From positions 112,423 through 176,422 of the forward strand of contig UCIV01000013.1 in the NCBI GenBank assembly GCA_900472575.1: a stretch of 64,000 bases of DNA, read 5' to 3'. The notes beneath the pieces are model-generated. The model worked only from the letters and a program-made list of their open reading frames with translations. It had not been told where the DNA came from and ran no database searches. This document shows, in pieces, positions 53,272 to 62,723 of the stretch (the stretch's first letter is position 1; each line of letters begins with the position of its first letter). The stretch is from Hyphomicrobiales bacterium (lineage in GTDB: Bacteria > Pseudomonadota > Alphaproteobacteria > Rhizobiales > Rhizobiaceae). The position numbers and the translations under genes are program-made.

Positions 53272-54051
53272 ATGGAATTTCAGTCGAAAGTCGCTCTGGT
53301 CACCGGCGCAGGCTCGGGCATCGGCCGCGCTTCTGCAATCAAGCTGGCAGAAGCCGGAGCTGTCGTGGGAATTCTGGGCCACACGCCCGGCGAACTTAAC
53401 GAAACAGCGGAATTGATCGAGGTCACCGGCGGCAGAGCCATTTCTTTGAACGCCGACGTCGCGGATGAAATAGCCATGCACCACGCCGTGGAAACGCTGG
53501 TCGCGGAGACCGGCAGGCTGGATGTGGTGGTGGCGAATGCAGGCATAAACGGCGTCTGGGCGCCGATTGATGATCTCAAGCCGGATGAGTGGGACCAGAC
53601 GATCCGCGTCAACCTGCGCGGCACCTATCTGACGCTCAATGCCAGCATCCCGCATCTGAAAAGGCAGGGCGGCTCTGTGATCGTCGTATCGTCCATCAAT
53701 GGCAATCGCACCTTCAATACGCCGGGTGCAACGGCCTATGTCGCGACAAAAGCGGCTCAAGTGGCCATCGTCCAGCAACTGGCGCTTGAACTGGGTCGCC
53801 ACCGGGTTCGCGTTAACGCGGTCTGCCCGGGCGCTATCGAGACCAGCATTGATAACAACACAAAAGTGCGTGGCGAAGACGAGACTGCCGTTCCGGTGGA
53901 GTTCCCCACCGGCGATATTCCCATCACCGGCGGCAAGGCGGGTCGAAGCGAGGACGTCGCTTCGGTCATCCTGTTTCTTGCCTCCGACCAGTCGCGGCAT
54001 GTCACAGGAACTCCGGTCTATGTCGATGGCGGTCAGGGACTTTTGCGCTGA
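53272..54051 (+). CDS. Short-chain dehydrogenase/reductase (SDR)
   Basis: A classical SDR of 259 aa. Cofactor motif TGAGSGIG (11-18), NAG in VVVANAGINGVW (88-99), catalytic Asn in IRVNLRGTY (about N115), Ser in VIVVSSINGN (141-142) and the YxxxK pair Y157/K161 in ATAYVATKAAQ. The C-terminal block LASDQSRHVTGTPVYVDGGQ is usual. No acidic residue follows the second beta strand at the expected NAD site (GILGHTPGE), so NADP may be used (inference). The substrate is unknown; there is no pathway partner nearby. Confidence 0.88.
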   Translation: MEFQSKVALVTGAGSGIGRASAIKLAEAGAVVGILGHTPGELNETAELIEVTGGRAISLNADVADEIAMHHAVETLVAETGRLDVVVANAGINGVWAPIDDLKPDEWDQTIRVNLRGTYLTLNASIPHLKRQGGSVIVVSSINGNRTFNTPGATAYVATKAAQVAIVQQLALELGRHRVRVNAVCPGAIETSIDNNTKVRGEDETAVPVEFPTGDIPITGGKAGRSEDVASVILFLASDQSRHVTGTPVYVDGGQGLLR

Positions 54052-54156
54052 CCCTATAAGCTCGCCGACGCGCGATCGGGCAGAAATTCTTGCGACCTAT
54101 GCAAATTCTGGAGGCCTGATTTGCGCATGGTCAAGGATTGAAATTGAATACTTTGG

Positions 54157-54195
54157 GTGCTAACTAATGCCATAGATAATCTTAGTGTGCTAACT
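54157..54195 (+). promoter_or_regulatory. Direct repeat GTGCTAACT, candidate MarR site
   Basis: GTGCTAACT occurs at 54157-54165 and again at 54187-54195, exactly 30 bp apart (about three helical turns), immediately before the marR start. The spacing would place two dimers on the same DNA face. TATAAT occurs at 54195-54200 but overlaps the start codon, so the real promoter is not settled. Confidence 0.4.
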
Positions 54196-54198
54196 ATA

Positions 54199-54657
54199 AT
54201 GCCCTATATCGATCAAACAGCCTCGGAATTCCTTGAGGAGCTGACCAAGGTCAGCCGCAAGATTCGCACGACTTTCAACAAGAAGGTGACCGCCCACGGA
54301 CTCACCTATCCCCGTGCGCGTGCGCTTTTCCGTCTGGCGAAAAAGCAGAACATGACTCAGACGGAGCTCGCCTGCGATCTGGAGCTGGAACAGGCAACGC
54401 TTGTGCGCCTGCTTGACCGTATGGAGGAAAATGGGCTGATCGAACGCCGCCCCGATGCAAACGACCGGCGCGTCAAACTCATCGCCCTGACCGAACACGG
54501 AGAAGAACAGGCTGCCTTCGTGCGTGCCTTGGCAGACCAGATCCGTCACCAGTTCTTTGAAGGCATTGACGAGGCCGAGTTGAAGCAAGCCATCGCACTG
54601 ATGGAGACGATCTCCGAAAACGTCTCGAATGTGGAGATCGACGATGTCCACGCGTGA
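54199..54657 (+). CDS. MarR-family transcriptional regulator
   Basis: A 152-aa winged-helix repressor. The central DNA-binding part reads KKQNMTQTELACDLELEQAT, LVRLLDRMEENGLIERRPDA, NDRRVKLIALTEHG (about 50-105), the typical MarR pattern with the DxRxxxLxLTxxG wing. ATG 54199 (MPYIDQTAS) is taken as start but has no Shine-Dalgarno sequence; the frame is open up to a GTG at 54157. Overlaps the following emrB-like gene by 14 bases and presumably regulates the MarR-EmrB-EmrA operon in response to exported compounds. The direct repeat upstream is the likely operator. Confidence 0.88.
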   Translation: MPYIDQTASEFLEELTKVSRKIRTTFNKKVTAHGLTYPRARALFRLAKKQNMTQTELACDLELEQATLVRLLDRMEENGLIERRPDANDRRVKLIALTEHGEEQAAFVRALADQIRHQFFEGIDEAELKQAIALMETISENVSNVEIDDVHA

Positions 54658-56338
54658 GGCAGCGGCCAGAAGCGAAGATCTACAGACAGAACGGCTGGAA
54701 ACTGCGGCAACCGACGTGCAGGCGCCTGCGCCGGCCCCCGCTCCTGCAAGCCCACCGCCTTTCGTGCCGAAACCGTTACCGATCGCACTTCTTTATGCAA
54801 TTACGTCGCTCACGGCCGCCGTCATGCAGGGGCTTGGCACGGCGATGATCTCGACCAACCTGCAGCAGATCGCCGGACCGCTTGAAGCGACCCAGAACGA
54901 AGCCGCATGGCTGATGGCAGCTTATCTCTTCCCGAACGCCAGCCTCGGCCTGTTCCTGTTCAAGGTCCGCACCCAATACGGCATCCGCCAGTTCTGCGAG
55001 CTGGCGATCATCCCTTACGTGATCATCAGCCTTGCGCATCTGTGGGTCAATGATCTCGGCTTGAGCATCGCACTTCGTTTCTTCGCCGGTGCGGCGGCAG
55101 CGCCGATCTCGTCGATGGCCTTCCTCTATATGCTGGAAATCTTTCCACCGGAGAAGAAGCTCAATATCGGTCTTTGCCTCGCCCTGATCGGCCTGTCGCT
55201 GTCGACGCCGATCGCCGGCCTCATTTCGCCGTCGCTTCTCGATATTCACGACCTGCGCGGCCTCTACCTCGTCGAGCTCGCCCTGGCGCTGATCGTCTTT
55301 GGCCTCATCTACATTCTGCCGCTGACATCCCCGCCCCGCGCCAAGGTCATCTCATCGATGGACTATGTGAGCTACGGCCTGCTCGCCACGTCGATGGGCT
55401 GTCTTGCGGTCTTCTTCACCATGGGCCGCCTCTACTGGTGGCTGGAAGCCAACTGGCTCGCCTGGGTGCTGATCACCGGCATCGTCAGCGGCACGCTCTG
55501 CATCATGCTGGAGCTCAATCGCAAGAACAACCTGATCGACGTGCGCTGGATAGGCTCCTGGGAGATCGTCCACTTCGCCGGCGTGTTGCTTGTCTTCCGC
55601 ATGCTGCTCACCGAACAGTCGACGGGCGCGATCAATTTCTTCCGCCAGCTCGGCCTATTCAACGAGCAGATGGCTCACCTCTATTGGGCGGTGCTGATTG
55701 CGAGCGTTGCCTCGGGCCTGCTCTGCGCGGTCTTCATGAAGCCCGGTCGTGAGGCCGCCATCCATCTGCTCGCATTGATCCTGATTGCCGCCGGTACCTT
55801 CATGGACAGCCAGTCAACGGTTCTGACGCGTCCGGACCAGATGCTGCTCAGCCAGTCGCTGATCGCATTCGGCTCGGGCCTCTTCCTTCCTCCGGCCATG
55901 GCCGTCGGCTTTGCCGCCGCGCTGAAGAAGGGCCTGACCTACATCATCAGCTTCATCGCTGTGTTTCTCTTTACCCAGAAAGTCGGTGCCTTCATCGGCA
56001 GCGCCCTGTTCGGCAGCTTCGTCACCTGGCGGGAGCAATATCACTCCGCCATCCTGACCTCGCGCCTCCTGCCCACCGATCCGCTCGTCGTGCAGCGCAT
56101 CAACCAGTACGTCTCCGCCTATAGCCGCACCGGCTCGGATGCCACGCAGCACACGATCCAGGGCACCAGCACCTTCGCCAAGCAGGTCCAGCAGCAAGCC
56201 TATGTGCTTGCCTATAACGACGCCTTCTTCGCGACATTCGTTCTCGCGGCAGTGGCCATCGGCCTTTTGCTGCTCCACATCCTCTGGAATAACCGCCACC
56301 GGTTCCTGCACAGCACAGACGCCCCGCAAACTGCCTGA
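54644..56338 (+). CDS. emrB: MFS multidrug exporter, EmrB/FarB type (DHA2 family)
   Basis: A 564-aa inner-membrane antiporter with about 12-14 hydrophobic segments. A proline/alanine-rich cytoplasmic tail (VQAPAPAPAPASPPPFVPK) precedes the first helix. Family marks include MISTNLQQIAGPLEATQNEA with AWLMAAYLF, corresponding to the D/N-I-A-L-P..W..TAY motif of DHA2 proteins, and a large periplasmic loop near residues 470-520. ATG 54644 overlaps the marR end, with GGAG in front. It acts with the HlyD-type adaptor 36 bp downstream to export hydrophobic compounds across both membranes. Sequence agreement with FarB/EmrB is good, but the substrate is unknown. Confidence 0.87.
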   Translation: MSTREAAARSEDLQTERLETAATDVQAPAPAPAPASPPPFVPKPLPIALLYAITSLTAAVMQGLGTAMISTNLQQIAGPLEATQNEAAWLMAAYLFPNASLGLFLFKVRTQYGIRQFCELAIIPYVIISLAHLWVNDLGLSIALRFFAGAAAAPISSMAFLYMLEIFPPEKKLNIGLCLALIGLSLSTPIAGLISPSLLDIHDLRGLYLVELALALIVFGLIYILPLTSPPRAKVISSMDYVSYGLLATSMGCLAVFFTMGRLYWWLEANWLAWVLITGIVSGTLCIMLELNRKNNLIDVRWIGSWEIVHFAGVLLVFRMLLTEQSTGAINFFRQLGLFNEQMAHLYWAVLIASVASGLLCAVFMKPGREAAIHLLALILIAAGTFMDSQSTVLTRPDQMLLSQSLIAFGSGLFLPPAMAVGFAAALKKGLTYIISFIAVFLFTQKVGAFIGSALFGSFVTWREQYHSAILTSRLLPTDPLVVQRINQYVSAYSRTGSDATQHTIQGTSTFAKQVQQQAYVLAYNDAFFATFVLAAVAIGLLLLHILWNNRHRFLHSTDAPQTA

Positions 56339-56374
56339 CGCTCGCAACTTGGCCCAAAACATAAGTCAAAGACC

Positions 56375-57442
56375 ATGAAATCCGTATTTCGCTCTCTCGC
56401 CACCTATCTCGCGGCTGCCGTCGGCATCGCCGGTGTCCTCATCGTGCTCTATGTCTGGAACCTGCCGCCGTTCAAGGGCTCTATCGAGACCACCAACGAT
56501 GCCTATGTGCGTGGCCAGGTTACCCTGCTCAGCCCGCAGCTCGCCGGCTATATTGTAGAAGTGCCTGTTCAGGACTATCAGAGGGTCAAAAAAGGCGACC
56601 TGATTGCCAGGATAGACGACCGCATCTACACGCAGAAGCTGGAACAGGCGAAGGCCACCCTGGCATCGGCCGAGGCTTCGCTTGCCAATTCCGAGCAGAG
56701 CCGCAAGTCGGCTGACGCCAAGATCGTTTCGGCCAAGGCAGCTGTCGAAAGCGCCAACGCCGCCTTCGATGCGGCCAAGACCGCCTATAACCGCACCCAG
56801 TCGCTCCTAAAGAGCAATGTCTCGACCCAGAGCGATTTCGAAAAAGCCCAGGCGACCTATGATCAGGCCCAGGCATCGGTTCACCAGGCAGACGCGGCAG
56901 TTCTCGTCGCCGAGCAGGACCTCAACACGATCGTCGTCAACCGCCGGACGCTGGAAGCGACCGTCGAGGGCGCCAGGGCTTCCGTCGCGCTTGCCGATAT
57001 AGACCTGCAGAACACCCGCATCACCGCCCCGCAGGACGGCGAGCTCGGTGAAGTGACAGGCCGCCTCGGCCAGTACGTCTCGATCGGCACACAGATCGCA
57101 TCGCTCGTGCCCAATCATGTCTGGGTCGTCGCCAATTACAAGGAAAACCAGCTCGAAGGAATGAAGCCCGGCCAGCTGGTCACCTTCACGGTTGATGCTC
57201 TCGGGCACCAGAGTCTCAAGGGCCGTATCGAGCGTTTCGCGCCGGCGACCGGCTCCGAATTCTCCGTCATCAAATCCGATAACGCGACCGGCAATTTCAC
57301 CAAGGTCGCCCAGCGTATTCCCGTCCGGATCGCAATAGAGCCGAACCAACCACTTACCGATAGCCTCGTCCCCGGCATGTCGGTCGTTGCCAGCGTTGAC
57401 CTCGCGCAGCAAAGTGGACCAGCTCTGGCACAGGGCAACTGA
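56375..57442 (+). CDS. emrA: EmrA-type periplasmic adaptor (HlyD family)
   Basis: Adaptor of 355 aa with one N-terminal membrane helix (YLAAAVGIAGVLIVLYVWNL). TTNDAYVRGQVTLLSPQLAG and YIVEVPVQDYQRVKKGDLIA form the first lipoyl half, ITAPQDGELGEVTGRLGQYV the second, with a long Ala/Gln-rich coiled coil (about 95-215) between them. The barrel has NYKENQLEGMKPGQLVTFTV and RIPVRIAIEPN, exactly EmrA-like. Last gene of the marR-emrB-emrA unit; a strong terminator follows at 57482-57519. Confidence 0.9.
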   Translation: MKSVFRSLATYLAAAVGIAGVLIVLYVWNLPPFKGSIETTNDAYVRGQVTLLSPQLAGYIVEVPVQDYQRVKKGDLIARIDDRIYTQKLEQAKATLASAEASLANSEQSRKSADAKIVSAKAAVESANAAFDAAKTAYNRTQSLLKSNVSTQSDFEKAQATYDQAQASVHQADAAVLVAEQDLNTIVVNRRTLEATVEGARASVALADIDLQNTRITAPQDGELGEVTGRLGQYVSIGTQIASLVPNHVWVVANYKENQLEGMKPGQLVTFTVDALGHQSLKGRIERFAPATGSEFSVIKSDNATGNFTKVAQRIPVRIAIEPNQPLTDSLVPGMSVVASVDLAQQSGPALAQGN

Positions 57443-57481
57443 CCTTTTCGTCAGTCCGCCCCGCCCTTTCCGGACAAAAAG

Positions 57482-57519
57482 AAGCCCCGCGCCCTGTTCA
57501 GCATCCCGGCGCGGGGCTT
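57482..57519. terminator. Bidirectional rho-independent terminator
   Basis: AAGCCCCGCGCC (57482-57493) pairs perfectly with GGCGCGGGGCTT (57508-57519), a 12-bp stem with a 14-nt loop. On the minus strand the stem is followed by CTTTTTG, a good T run; on the plus strand by TCTCC. It serves the convergent emrA-like and GH25 genes. Confidence 0.8.
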
Positions 57520-57543
57520 TCTCCATCTTATCTGTCTATTTTT

Positions 57544-58674
57544 TTAGCGCTGCGCGACGGCGCTCCCGGCACCGGTGGATCGCTCCACCCAGTCATGCCA
57601 GCCTTCAACGCCGCCATTGAAGACATTGAGGTCGATCTTGCCCTCAACACCTTGCGACAGGCCCGATCCCGAATACTGCCAGAACAGCCACTTGCGATCC
57701 GGGTAGATCTTTGACGGGTGAGCGGCCACCGACCTCAGCCAGAAAGGATAGTCACGGAACTGGCCGCGCAGGTGATCCTTGTAGAAATCCGGTGCGGTAT
57801 AAATGACCGGGCGCTGGCCGTAATGCCGTTCCAGCTTGTCCATGAAGACCTGCATCTTCTCGAGCACGCGCTCGGTCGAAAGCCGCATCTTGCAGTCGGA
57901 CTGGTGATTGTATTCCACGTCGATCACAGGCGGCAGCGCATCGGGATCGCGCGGGACGTTGCGGATGAACCAGTCGGCCTGCTCGCCCGCGGTGCGGCAC
58001 CAGTAGAAGAAATGATAGGCGCCACGGCGGATACCCGCCTGCTGCGCCCTGTTCCAGTTGGTCTTGAACATCGGATCGATGTGGTCACCGCCATCGGTCG
58101 CCTTGATATAGGCGAAGTTGGCGCCCTGGGTGCGCAGTCTCGCCCAATCGATATTGGCCTGCCAACGCGATACGTCGACGCCATGTACGGCAAAGTGTCG
58201 GGGCGCGACCCGGCCGAAATTCATCGGCTTGGCATCGCTGAAGCGGTGGCCGTAAACCTTCAGACGCTGGAAACCTGCAGAAGGCGGCATTGGCTGGCTA
58301 TATGGTGGCTGGCTGCGTGAAGAATTGAGTGCCGGCCTGAGCGAGGCGACAGGGCGCTCGGCAGGCACCGGCATGCCGACAGTGGTCGCCAAGCCGTCGA
58401 ATGCCTGTGTTTCGTGTGCACCGCCATTCCAAGCCAGCTCATGCGGATCTCTCAAGCCGGCCGGCGGCGTGATCGCCGCAACCGGTGTCGGATCGATTGA
58501 AGGAACAGACGCTGCCGGCATTGACGGCGGAACGATTGCCTGTGACGGCGCGACCCGCGCGGTCTTGACTGACGCGGGCGGTACGGTCAGCGCTGTCTCT
58601 GTGCTGGACGAGGTACAGCTGGACAAGCCGATACAGGTGGCGATGATGGCCGAAGTGGCAGCAGAAAAACGCAT
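57544..58674 (-). CDS. Glycoside hydrolase family 25 lysozyme-like lipoprotein
   Basis: A 376-aa lipoprotein. The signal MRFSAATSAIIATCIGLSSC ends in a lipobox (Cys about 20). A long Pro/Ser/Ala-rich linker (about 25-150) leads to a GH25 domain of about 195 residues: GVDVSRWQANIDWARLR (substrate-binding Asp), FAYIKATDGGDHIDPMF, ALPPVIDVEYNHQSDC with the catalytic D-x-E pair, and KWLFWQYSGSGLSQGVEG. GH25 enzymes cleave peptidoglycan between MurNAc and GlcNAc. The linker suits an enzyme tethered to the outer membrane reaching the cell wall. ATG 58674 is chosen because it begins the signal peptide. Confidence 0.88.
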   Translation of the reverse strand: MRFSAATSAIIATCIGLSSCTSSSTETALTVPPASVKTARVAPSQAIVPPSMPAASVPSIDPTPVAAITPPAGLRDPHELAWNGGAHETQAFDGLATTVGMPVPAERPVASLRPALNSSRSQPPYSQPMPPSAGFQRLKVYGHRFSDAKPMNFGRVAPRHFAVHGVDVSRWQANIDWARLRTQGANFAYIKATDGGDHIDPMFKTNWNRAQQAGIRRGAYHFFYWCRTAGEQADWFIRNVPRDPDALPPVIDVEYNHQSDCKMRLSTERVLEKMQVFMDKLERHYGQRPVIYTAPDFYKDHLRGQFRDYPFWLRSVAAHPSKIYPDRKWLFWQYSGSGLSQGVEGKIDLNVFNGGVEGWHDWVERSTGAGSAVAQR

Positions 58675-58937
58675 GATGACCCGTACGCAAAACACCGATC
58701 CCGCCCTGACTGCCTGTTTTCAGGCGCAACACAGGATTTGACTAACGGGACGTTACCGAAAAAACCTAAATGCAATCTTTACGAGTCGTTCACTTCGCCG
58801 GCATTCGCCAGCGGAAGCTAATAAAATAATCGATGATTATCGCGTGGGCAGGCCCGATAGTAACACCATTGTTAAGAACTTGCGTCCGATACTCGCCTTA
58901 TTGACATAAGCCAATTCCCAACGGCGTTTCCGCTCTC

Positions 58938-60374
58938 ATGCGCTTCATTCACTTCAGGCTGGTTGGCCCGGCCATCATTGCGGTGGCGGTGCTCATCACT
59001 GGCATGGCGACAATCCCTTATGTGGGCATTGCCCAGATCGACGCGGATCTTCGCCAGCGACAGGAGACGCTGGTCAAGCACAATATCGACCTGTGGATCA
59101 GCGACATCGAGTTCTCGCTGACCGCATGGACCATATGGGATGAATCCATCTCCAAGATCGATAACAGCTTCGATCTCGAATGGACCGACCGCAATATCGG
59201 CGCCTCTCTCATCGGAACATCCCGTACCCGCTTTGTCGCAGTACTCGACCACGACGATCAGCTGATCTATTCCCGTGCGGATGACAGTGTGAAGGATCGC
59301 GGCTTTTTCACCCGCGGCATTCCTGCCGTCGTCAAGGATGCGGCTGCCTTGGTTGCAAATGTCCGATCCAGAGAAATTGGACGCGTCATCGAAGGCATCC
59401 CGAAACCGGTCAGCATCAGCCGGATCGAAGTTCTGGGAGACGATGCGGTGCTGATGACGGCTGCGCTGTTTCAGTCGGATTTCGGAACCGCCAGGCCGAA
59501 GGGCGAACGCGCGCCGATCCTGATCACCGCCATGCCAATCACCGGCACCATTCAGGAATTCTTCGGCACCCGCTTCCTGCTCGACGATTCACGGATGGGG
59601 ACGCTTGCGCGTGTCGCGCCGGATCGCGCTCATGTCGAGATCGCGGTCGGCCCGGGTGGCGAACCGCAGGTCCTGTCCTGGCGCCCGCCAAGTCCGGCCG
59701 CCGACCTCATGTACCGCTCGCTTCCGTTGCTCATCACCGTCGGCATACTTTTGCTGGCAACGGGCATATTCGCGGTCCGTATATCCAGAAACGCCGCCCG
59801 CACGCTGCTGTTGCGCGAAAGACGCATGCGCCACGCCGCGACACACGACTTCCTGACAGGCCTCGCCAATCGGGCACTGTTGCAGCCGGAATTCAGGTCG
59901 CTGAGCGAACAGGGACGCCTCGCCGTTATTTGCCTCGACCTCGATGGCTTCAAATCGGTCAACGACACTTACGGACACGCGGCGGGCGACGACTTGTTGA
60001 AGATAGTCGCATCTCGGCTACGCGCCGGCATCCGCCAGGCCGACAGGCTCTTCCGCCTGGGGGGTGACGAATTTGCGATCCTCATGCCGGAGGTTTCTGC
60101 GAGTGAGGCCGAGAACATCTGCCGGGATCTTTCGCACTCGCTGGCGCAACCGATCGGACTATCTAAGGGCGATGTGTCGATAGGGGCTTCATTCGGCATC
60201 AAACTGGTCGAAAAGGGTGAGACATCCTGCGATACGGCGCTAGGTGCAGCCGACGCCGCACTTTATTATGCCAAGGCGTCCCATCGCGGCAGCGCGATCC
60301 TTTCGAGCGATATCCAGCTTGCCCGGCCAGAAGCCGAGCCCATAGCCCCCGTCGTGATCCGTCGTAGCGCGTAA
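58938..60374 (+). CDS. Membrane diguanylate cyclase with CHASE4-like sensor (GGDEF)
   Basis: A 478-aa sensor enzyme making cyclic di-GMP. A first membrane helix (about 9-31) is followed by a periplasmic domain (about 32-245) with DLWISDIEFSLTAWTIWDES and WTDRNIGASLIGT, matching the CHASE4 pattern. A second membrane helix (LPLLITVGILLLATGIFAVR) and a short linker lead to the GGDEF domain: DFLTGLANRALL, VICLDLDGFKSVNDTYGHAA, and RLFRLGGDEFAILMPEV. The active-site GGDEF is intact, and an inhibitory I-site RxxD (RQAD) stands five residues before it, so product inhibition is expected. There is no EAL domain. Its stop is 7 bp from the convergent P-type ATPase gene. Confidence 0.9.
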   Translation: MRFIHFRLVGPAIIAVAVLITGMATIPYVGIAQIDADLRQRQETLVKHNIDLWISDIEFSLTAWTIWDESISKIDNSFDLEWTDRNIGASLIGTSRTRFVAVLDHDDQLIYSRADDSVKDRGFFTRGIPAVVKDAAALVANVRSREIGRVIEGIPKPVSISRIEVLGDDAVLMTAALFQSDFGTARPKGERAPILITAMPITGTIQEFFGTRFLLDDSRMGTLARVAPDRAHVEIAVGPGGEPQVLSWRPPSPAADLMYRSLPLLITVGILLLATGIFAVRISRNAARTLLLRERRMRHAATHDFLTGLANRALLQPEFRSLSEQGRLAVICLDLDGFKSVNDTYGHAAGDDLLKIVASRLRAGIRQADRLFRLGGDEFAILMPEVSASEAENICRDLSHSLAQPIGLSKGDVSIGASFGIKLVEKGETSCDTALGAADAALYYAKASHRGSAILSSDIQLARPEAEPIAPVVIRRSA

Positions 60375-60381
60375 ATACCAG

Positions 60382-62694
60382 CTATCGCCGCAGCAACCTC
60401 AGCGCATTGATCGTCACCAGCACAGTCGCCCCCGTATCGGCTAGGATGGCCGGCCACAATCCGGTGACGCCGATAATGGTGGTCACCAGAAACACGGCCT
60501 TCAACCCGAGCGCGATGGTGATGTTCTGCCAGATATTGCGCATCGTGCGCTTCGATAGCTCGATCATGGCTGCAATGTCCGAAACTCGGCCATGCAGCAC
60601 GGCCGCATCGGCGGTTTCCAGCGCCACATCGGTGCCACCGCCCATCGCGATGCCGATATCGGCCGCTGCCAGCGCCGGCGCGTCATTGATCCCGTCGCCG
60701 ACCTTGCCGACAACGAATCCCTCGCGCTGCAGTTCGTCGACGATGCGGCTTTTGTCTTCCGGCATCAGTTCGGCGCGCACTTCGATTCCGAGATCCTTGC
60801 CGATCGCTCCTGCCGTGCGGGCATTGTCGCCGGTCAGCATCACCGTCTTGACACCTGCATCGGCGAGCAGCTTCAACCCGTCCTTGGCATCGGCACGCGG
60901 TTCATCGCGCATGGCGATCGCGCCCGCCAGAACACCACCGACGATCAGCACGGAAACCGTCTTGCCCTCATCATTGAGAGCGGTAATTCGGCGTGAATGC
61001 GCCATCGGCAGCGACACGCGCTCCACCGCCGCCTTCGGCGACCCGAGAAACACCTCTTCGCCCTCGACGATTGCCGTCACGCCCTTGCCGCCCAGTGCCT
61101 TCGCCTCGCTGGCCGCGGGAACGTCCAGTTCGTATTCTGCAGCCCTTGCCAGGATCGCCATTGCCAGCGGATGGCTGGAACCTGTTTCCAGCGCCGCCGA
61201 GATCCGCAACACGTCGTCGGCATTACGACCGAAGGCGATCACGTCGGTCACCTGCGGTTTGCCCGATGTCAGCGTCCCGGTCTTGTCGAAGGCGACGGCC
61301 GTCAGCTTGCCGAGCGTTTCCAGAACCGCACCGCCCTTCAGCAGCAGGCCCCGGCGCGCACCGGATGAAAGCGAGGCGGCGATTGCGGCAGGCGTCGATA
61401 TGACCAGAGCGCAAGGGCAACCGATCAGAAGAATGGCCAGGCCCTTATAAACCCACTCACTCCAGTCTGCGCCGACAACGAGCGGCGGCAGAATGGCAAC
61501 GAGTGCGGCCACGACCACGACGCCCGGCGTGTAATAACGCGAAAAACGATCGATGAAGCGTTCGGTCGGGGCCTTCTTTTCCTGCGCTTCTTCCACCAGC
61601 CGCACGACGCGGGCAATCGTATTGTCCTCGGCTGCAGCCGTCACGCGGATGCGCAAAGCCGCATCGCCATTGATCGTCCCGGCAAACACCTGCTCGCCTT
61701 CACTCTTGGAAACCGGCGTGCTTTCGCCCGTCACCGGTGCTTCGTCGATCGCACTTGTCCCGGCAATGATGATGCCGTCGGCGGAAATCCGGTCGCCCGG
61801 CCGCACCAGAATGACCGAGCCGACAGCAAGGGTTTCCGCCGGCACCTCGCGTGTCTTGCCGCCCTCCTCCAGCAAAGCTGTCTTCGGCACCAATGCCGTC
61901 AGGCTCTGGATGCTGGAACGTGCCTTGCCGGCGGCAACGCCTTCCAGGAGTTCTCCGACCAGAAACAGGAAGACAACGGCGGCCGCTTCTTCCGACGCAT
62001 CGATGATAACGGCACCGACAGCGGCAATCGTCATCAGCATCTCGATCGAGAACGGCGTGCCGGCAAAAGCCGCCATGATCGCCCGTCGCGCGATCGGCAC
62101 CAGACCGAACAGCATCGCTGCAGTGAAAATATAGCTGTCATAAGCCGGGATGAGATGTCCAACGCCGTAAGCGATGACAAGCGCCAGCCCGACGACGATC
62201 GTCAGCCGCCCCTTCTTCGATTTCCACCACGGCCCATCCATCGGCGCGTGATCGTGACCATGCAGGCCTTCGATTTCGGCGTGATCATGGTCGTGATCCT
62301 CGTGATCGTGTCCACCGCCATGATGCCCCCCGTGATCATGGCTGCAACCGGGACCATGCTCGTGGTGATCGTGCGACGGGGCATCTTCTCGCCCTGAGGG
62401 GGAGATGTCCGGCAGTACAGAGGAGGGTACGCCACCCTCTGCCCTGCCCTTCTTCCCCAAAGCCCTGAGCGAATAGCCAAGCCCGGAAACCTTCTTCTCC
62501 ATGGCGGCAAGATCGGCACTGCCATCGTGGCTCACCGTCATCGTGCCGGCAGCGACTGAGACGGAAACATCCTCGACGCCCGCAATGCGCCGCGCCGCGG
62601 TGTCGATCTTCGCCGCGCAGCTGGCGCAATCCATGCCGCCAACCTTGTAGCGCGCCTGATGCGAGGTTCCATCTTTCGTCCGGCTATCCGACAT
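60382..62694 (-). CDS. Heavy-metal P1B-type ATPase (Zn/Cd/Pb exporter, ZntA/CadA type)
   Basis: A metal pump of 770 aa. The N-terminal heavy-metal-binding domain has GMDCASC (C23 and C26); a histidine-rich stretch with repeated HDH/HGH motifs (about residues 110-155) follows and likely buffers metal. The core has the membrane metal site ILLIGCPCALVIS, phosphorylation motif DKTGTLTSGK, the HP dipeptide in GSSHPLAMA, MLTGDNARTAG and GDGINDAPALA. CPC with a late membrane D (ILADTGATVLVTINALRLLR) marks the Zn/Cd/Pb group, not the copper group. ATG 62694 (MSDSRTKD) is preferred because GGAGAG lies just upstream, inside an earlier ATG frame at 62709. Its promoter has MerR-type geometry. Confidence 0.9.
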   Translation of the reverse strand: MSDSRTKDGTSHQARYKVGGMDCASCAAKIDTAARRIAGVEDVSVSVAAGTMTVSHDGSADLAAMEKKVSGLGYSLRALGKKGRAEGGVPSSVLPDISPSGREDAPSHDHHEHGPGCSHDHGGHHGGGHDHEDHDHDHAEIEGLHGHDHAPMDGPWWKSKKGRLTIVVGLALVIAYGVGHLIPAYDSYIFTAAMLFGLVPIARRAIMAAFAGTPFSIEMLMTIAAVGAVIIDASEEAAAVVFLFLVGELLEGVAAGKARSSIQSLTALVPKTALLEEGGKTREVPAETLAVGSVILVRPGDRISADGIIIAGTSAIDEAPVTGESTPVSKSEGEQVFAGTINGDAALRIRVTAAAEDNTIARVVRLVEEAQEKKAPTERFIDRFSRYYTPGVVVVAALVAILPPLVVGADWSEWVYKGLAILLIGCPCALVISTPAAIAASLSSGARRGLLLKGGAVLETLGKLTAVAFDKTGTLTSGKPQVTDVIAFGRNADDVLRISAALETGSSHPLAMAILARAAEYELDVPAASEAKALGGKGVTAIVEGEEVFLGSPKAAVERVSLPMAHSRRITALNDEGKTVSVLIVGGVLAGAIAMRDEPRADAKDGLKLLADAGVKTVMLTGDNARTAGAIGKDLGIEVRAELMPEDKSRIVDELQREGFVVGKVGDGINDAPALAAADIGIAMGGGTDVALETADAAVLHGRVSDIAAMIELSKRTMRNIWQNITIALGLKAVFLVTTIIGVTGLWPAILADTGATVLVTINALRLLRR

Positions 62695-62723
62695 GTCACT
62701 CTCCGCCATAACTTCGAGTAGTT

